Assembly: GCF_042651565.1 (NCBI RefSeq)
Contig: NZ_JBHSDF010000002.1
Length of the DNA: 64,000 nt
Source of the DNA: Salinispirillum marinum
Lineage (GTDB): Bacteria > Pseudomonadota > Gammaproteobacteria > Pseudomonadales > Natronospirillaceae
Strand: one strand, 5' to 3'
How positions within the stretch are numbered: the stretch's first letter is position 1; every line of letters begins with the position of its first letter. Under the pieces are notes generated by a model. It was not told where the DNA came from, made no database searches, and was given only the letters and a program-made list of their open reading frames with translations. A program made the position numbers and the translations under genes. Positions 61,811-64,000 of this stretch are shown here, piece after piece.

Positions 61811-61870
61811 CGTTTAAATCCTCTATTTACGGTATTCTCTCCGCTAACTACTCTGCACTTCAAGGACCGC

Positions 61871-62731
61871 ATGAAAATCCCAGCTCGACTGCAACCCCTC
61901 GTCAGCGATGGCGTAATCGATGAAGTGCTGTACCCCTTAATGAGTGGCAAAGAAGCGGCCGTATTTGTAGTGCGCTGCGGTGACGATGTTCGGTGCGCGA
62001 AAGTCTATAAGGACGCTCAGCAACGCAGCTTTAAAAAAGCCGTTACTTACCGCGAAGGCCGTAAAGACCGCAGCAGTCGGCGCGCCCGGGCGATGGAAAA
62101 AGGCTCCAAGTTTGGTCGCCAACAGCAAGAAGCCAGTTGGCAAAATGCCGAAGTCGACGCGCTGTATAAACTGGCCGCTGCCGGGGTCCGTGTGCCGGAA
62201 CCCTACGGTTGCGTCGATGGTGTACTGTTGATGGAGCTGGTCACCGACGACGAAGGTAATGTGGCCCCGCGCCTGGGGGAAGTCATCCTCACGCCGGAGC
62301 AAGCGTTAGAAGACCACGCCTTGATGATGCACTATGTCATGCGGATGCTGTGTGCCGGTTTGGTTCATGGCGACCTGTCCGAATTCAACGTCCTGCTCGA
62401 TGCTTACGGCCCAGTAATCATCGACTTGCCACAAGCCGTTGACGCGGCCGCCAACAACCATGCCGAGTCGATGTTACAGCGTGACATCAACAACATGACG
62501 GCCTACTACGGTCAGTTCGCGCCAGAACTCCTCGATACTCGATATGCCCAGGAAATGTGGTCGCTGTACGAAGCCGGTGAATTGCATCCCGATTATGCGC
62601 TGACCGGCGAACACCCGGACGATGAGCACGAAACGGATGTGGATGGTGTTCTGAGTGAAATTAAAGCCATCCTGGCAGAAGAACAAGAACGCCGCGAACG
62701 CTTAAAAGAAGCGGAGTCGGATGAGGATTGA
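61871..62731 (+). CDS. RIO1-like atypical serine/threonine kinase
   Basis: This 286-residue cytoplasmic protein belongs to the RIO kinases, best known in ribosome maturation in archaea and eukaryotes. The catalytic loop is LVHGDLSEFNVLL and the metal-binding loop is VIIDLPQAVD. The nucleotide-binding part reads PLMSGKEAAVFVVRCGDDVRC followed by AKVYKD. The N-lobe carries a very basic segment (REGRKDRSSRRARAMEKGSK), and the C-terminus is acidic with a coiled-coil (AEEQERRERLKEAESDED). AAGGA precedes ATG 61871. The bacterial role is not established. Confidence 0.9.
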   Translation: MKIPARLQPLVSDGVIDEVLYPLMSGKEAAVFVVRCGDDVRCAKVYKDAQQRSFKKAVTYREGRKDRSSRRARAMEKGSKFGRQQQEASWQNAEVDALYKLAAAGVRVPEPYGCVDGVLLMELVTDDEGNVAPRLGEVILTPEQALEDHALMMHYVMRMLCAGLVHGDLSEFNVLLDAYGPVIIDLPQAVDAAANNHAESMLQRDINNMTAYYGQFAPELLDTRYAQEMWSLYEAGELHPDYALTGEHPDDEHETDVDGVLSEIKAILAEEQERRERLKEAESDED

Positions 62732-62794
62732 TTGCTCGTCCGTAGCCGATCAATCATCGCCCGACAGCCGTTCAATCCTAAGCACACAAACGCC

Positions 62795-63487
62795 TCAAGA
62801 CAAAGCCCATGTTACCGCAGCGTTGGCGTGCAAGGCTGTGGTGTCGTACAGCGGGATATCGGTATCGTCAGAACCGACCAGCATGGCAATCTCGGTGCAC
62901 CCCAGAATAATGGCTTGGGCACCATCTTCATACAGTTCGTCCATAACGGTCAGGTAACGGGTGCGGGATTCAGGCAGCACTTTACCCCGGCATAACTCGT
63001 CATAAATAATACGATGCACGTCGGCGCGGTCGTTGGGGTTGGGTACGCGCACGGTTAAACCGAAGCGCTTCTCTAAACGGTCTTTGTAAAATGCCTGCTC
63101 CATGGTAAAGGCGGTACCCAACAGGCCGACTTGTTTTATGCCATCACGCTGCAAGGCTTCACCCGTGGCATCCGCAATATGCAATAACGGAATCGTGATT
63201 GCGGCTTGAATATCATCCGCGACCTTGTGCATGGTGTTGGTACAGATCAGTAAACCTTCGGCACCGGCGCGCTCCACCGACTGCGCCGCAGCCGCCAAAA
63301 TGACGGCCGTTTCCGCCCAATTACCTTGATGCTGTAATCGTTCTATCTCGGCAAAATCAACACTGTATAGGACCAATTTCGCCGAATGCAGCCCACCCAA
63401 CGTTTGCTTCACGCCTTCATTAAGTGCCCGGTAATAATGCTGGGTCGACTCCCAACTCATCCCGCCCAGTAAACCTAAGGTTTTCAT
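62795..63487 (-). CDS. aspartate/glutamate racemase family protein (YgeA-like)
   Basis: This ~230-residue PLP-independent racemase-fold protein has the two catalytic cysteines expected, in LLICTNTMHKVAD and AIILGCTEIAML, and begins KTLGLLGGMSWESTQHYYR, typical of YgeA/RacX. Members act as broad-spectrum amino acid racemases. I use ATG 63487; ATG 63505 adds six residues (MKRGKG) and cannot be excluded. It is convergent with the kinase gene, 63 bp away. Confidence 0.88.
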   Translation of the reverse strand: MKTLGLLGGMSWESTQHYYRALNEGVKQTLGGLHSAKLVLYSVDFAEIERLQHQGNWAETAVILAAAAQSVERAGAEGLLICTNTMHKVADDIQAAITIPLLHIADATGEALQRDGIKQVGLLGTAFTMEQAFYKDRLEKRFGLTVRVPNPNDRADVHRIIYDELCRGKVLPESRTRYLTVMDELYEDGAQAIILGCTEIAMLVGSDDTDIPLYDTTALHANAAVTWALS

Positions 63488-63572
63488 GCCCTTGCCCCGT
63501 TTCATTCATAGGATATGCCAGAAAGTAGCATGCAGTAGGCTAGCAGCATCAGCAAGTATGAATTTCGCAGCC

Positions 63573-64000
63573 TCAACGTGCACGGGCGGGTTTGCCGCTA
63601 CCTCGCCGAGTTTTGCCGGCATTTGGCCGCCCCCGACCTCTCGGTCTGGAAGGAGTGCGAGCACGCCCCGATGACGAACCCTTCTTATTTCCAGACGATG
63701 CACCTTGACGAAAGTCGGTCGCACCGTTGATGGACTTGGTAGACTTCGGTTTTGCCCGACCTGCATTGGGCTTGTTTGGGGCCGTTGAGGACTGCGCGGT
63801 TAACTCCAGCAAGGTAGTGACTTCCTTTGGGGTCAGATCACGCCAATCCCCTACTTCAATGCCCTTGACCGATACATTCATGATGCGCGTGCGCTCCAAG
63901 CGCTCCACGCTGTAACCGAAGTGCTCGCACATGCGGCGAATTTGACGGTTCAAGCCCTGTACTAGGATGATATTAAAGCTGTGCACCCCGGATTTGCGCA
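63573..64000 (-). CDS. rluF: 23S rRNA pseudouridine synthase RluF (5' end outside window)
   Basis: Only the C-terminal ~142 residues are visible. The stretch IILVQGLNRQIRRMCEHFGY followed by SVERLERTRIMNVSVKGIEVG is the end of the RsuA/RluF catalytic domain; the wording matches RluF, which modifies U2604 of 23S rRNA. After DWRDLTPKEVTTLLELT comes a tail of about 70 residues rich in Lys, Arg, Gly and Ser, likely disordered and RNA-binding. The start lies beyond 64000. Confidence 0.88.
   Translation of the reverse strand, partial: RKSGVHSFNIILVQGLNRQIRRMCEHFGYSVERLERTRIMNVSVKGIEVGDWRDLTPKEVTTLLELTAQSSTAPNKPNAGRAKPKSTKSINGATDFRQGASSGNKKGSSSGRARTPSRPRGRGRPNAGKTRRGSGKPARAR

Overview
This window is a contiguous piece of a gammaproteobacterial chromosome of moderate GC content. 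Gene content and order point to a marine Oceanospirillales/Pseudomonadales-type bacterium. The evidence is a gacS/barA-cysM-relA-mazG block, an lepA-lepB-rnc-era-recO-acpS block, and the Pseudomonas-like order fimU-pilV-pilW-pilX-pilY1-pilE next to ispH-fkpB-lspA-ileS-ribF-murJ-rpsT. The exact genus cannot be fixed from sequence alone; a Saccharospirillum-like lineage is a guess. I see no rRNA, tRNA, CRISPR array, prophage or intact insertion sequence.

Layout. 1-7.4 kb (minus strand): the truncated xylulokinase gene, a thioesterase, a flavoprotein, mazG, relA and cysM. 7.7-10.5 kb: a GacS/BarA-type hybrid kinase on the plus strand. 10.5-17.8 kb (minus): acpS, recO, era, rnc, lepB, lepA and a MucD-type periplasmic protease, followed by nadE. 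19.8-28.2 kb: a type IV pilus minor-pilin operon (fimU, pilV, pilW, pilX, pilY1, pilE) with a perfect CRP/Vfr-type site upstream and an extra pseudopilin gene converging on its end. 28.3-36.1 kb: ispH, fkpB, lspA, ileS, ribF and murJ on the minus strand, with divergent rpsT. 36.6-43.8 kb: a mixed region with pirin, LysR, a transporter remnant, a ferredoxin, the argO/argP pair, a K+ channel, a YbfF-like esterase and a Tat-exported PhoX phosphatase with a clear Pho box. 44-46.3 kb: a porin-like gene and a ParDE toxin-antitoxin pair. 46.3-53 kb: dapB, dnaJ, dnaK and grpE with two sigma-32 promoters, then argF and a glutathione transferase. 53.2-61.3 kb: a cytosolic carboxypeptidase homologue and a livGHM-SBP-livF-acyl-CoA-ligase operon. 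61.3-64 kb: an acetyltransferase, a RIO1-like kinase, an Asp/Glu racemase-family gene and the truncated rluF gene.

The most unusual non-coding signal is a dispersed family of about 75-bp intergenic hairpins, with four copies near 7.6, 17.9, 36.3 and 36.5 kb. Their arms differ between copies but keep pairing through compensatory changes, and the loop and a 3x4-nt internal loop stay in place. One copy is split by a 76-bp insert that carries two perfect hairpins of its own. Other structured DNA includes a 115-bp element with perfect 22-bp inverted ends after relA, a 28-nt perfect palindrome between lepA and mucD, a four-hairpin 3' UTR after rpsT, and REP-like repeats between dnaK and dnaJ.

Functionally the window joins stress and global regulation (RelA, GacS/BarA, sigma-32 chaperones, MucD, Pho-controlled PhoX) with surface motility (minor pilins and PilY1) and core translation and membrane biogenesis. 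Two genes usually found in these neighbourhoods, pdxJ (between recO and acpS) and rlmD (between cysM and relA), are absent from their expected places.
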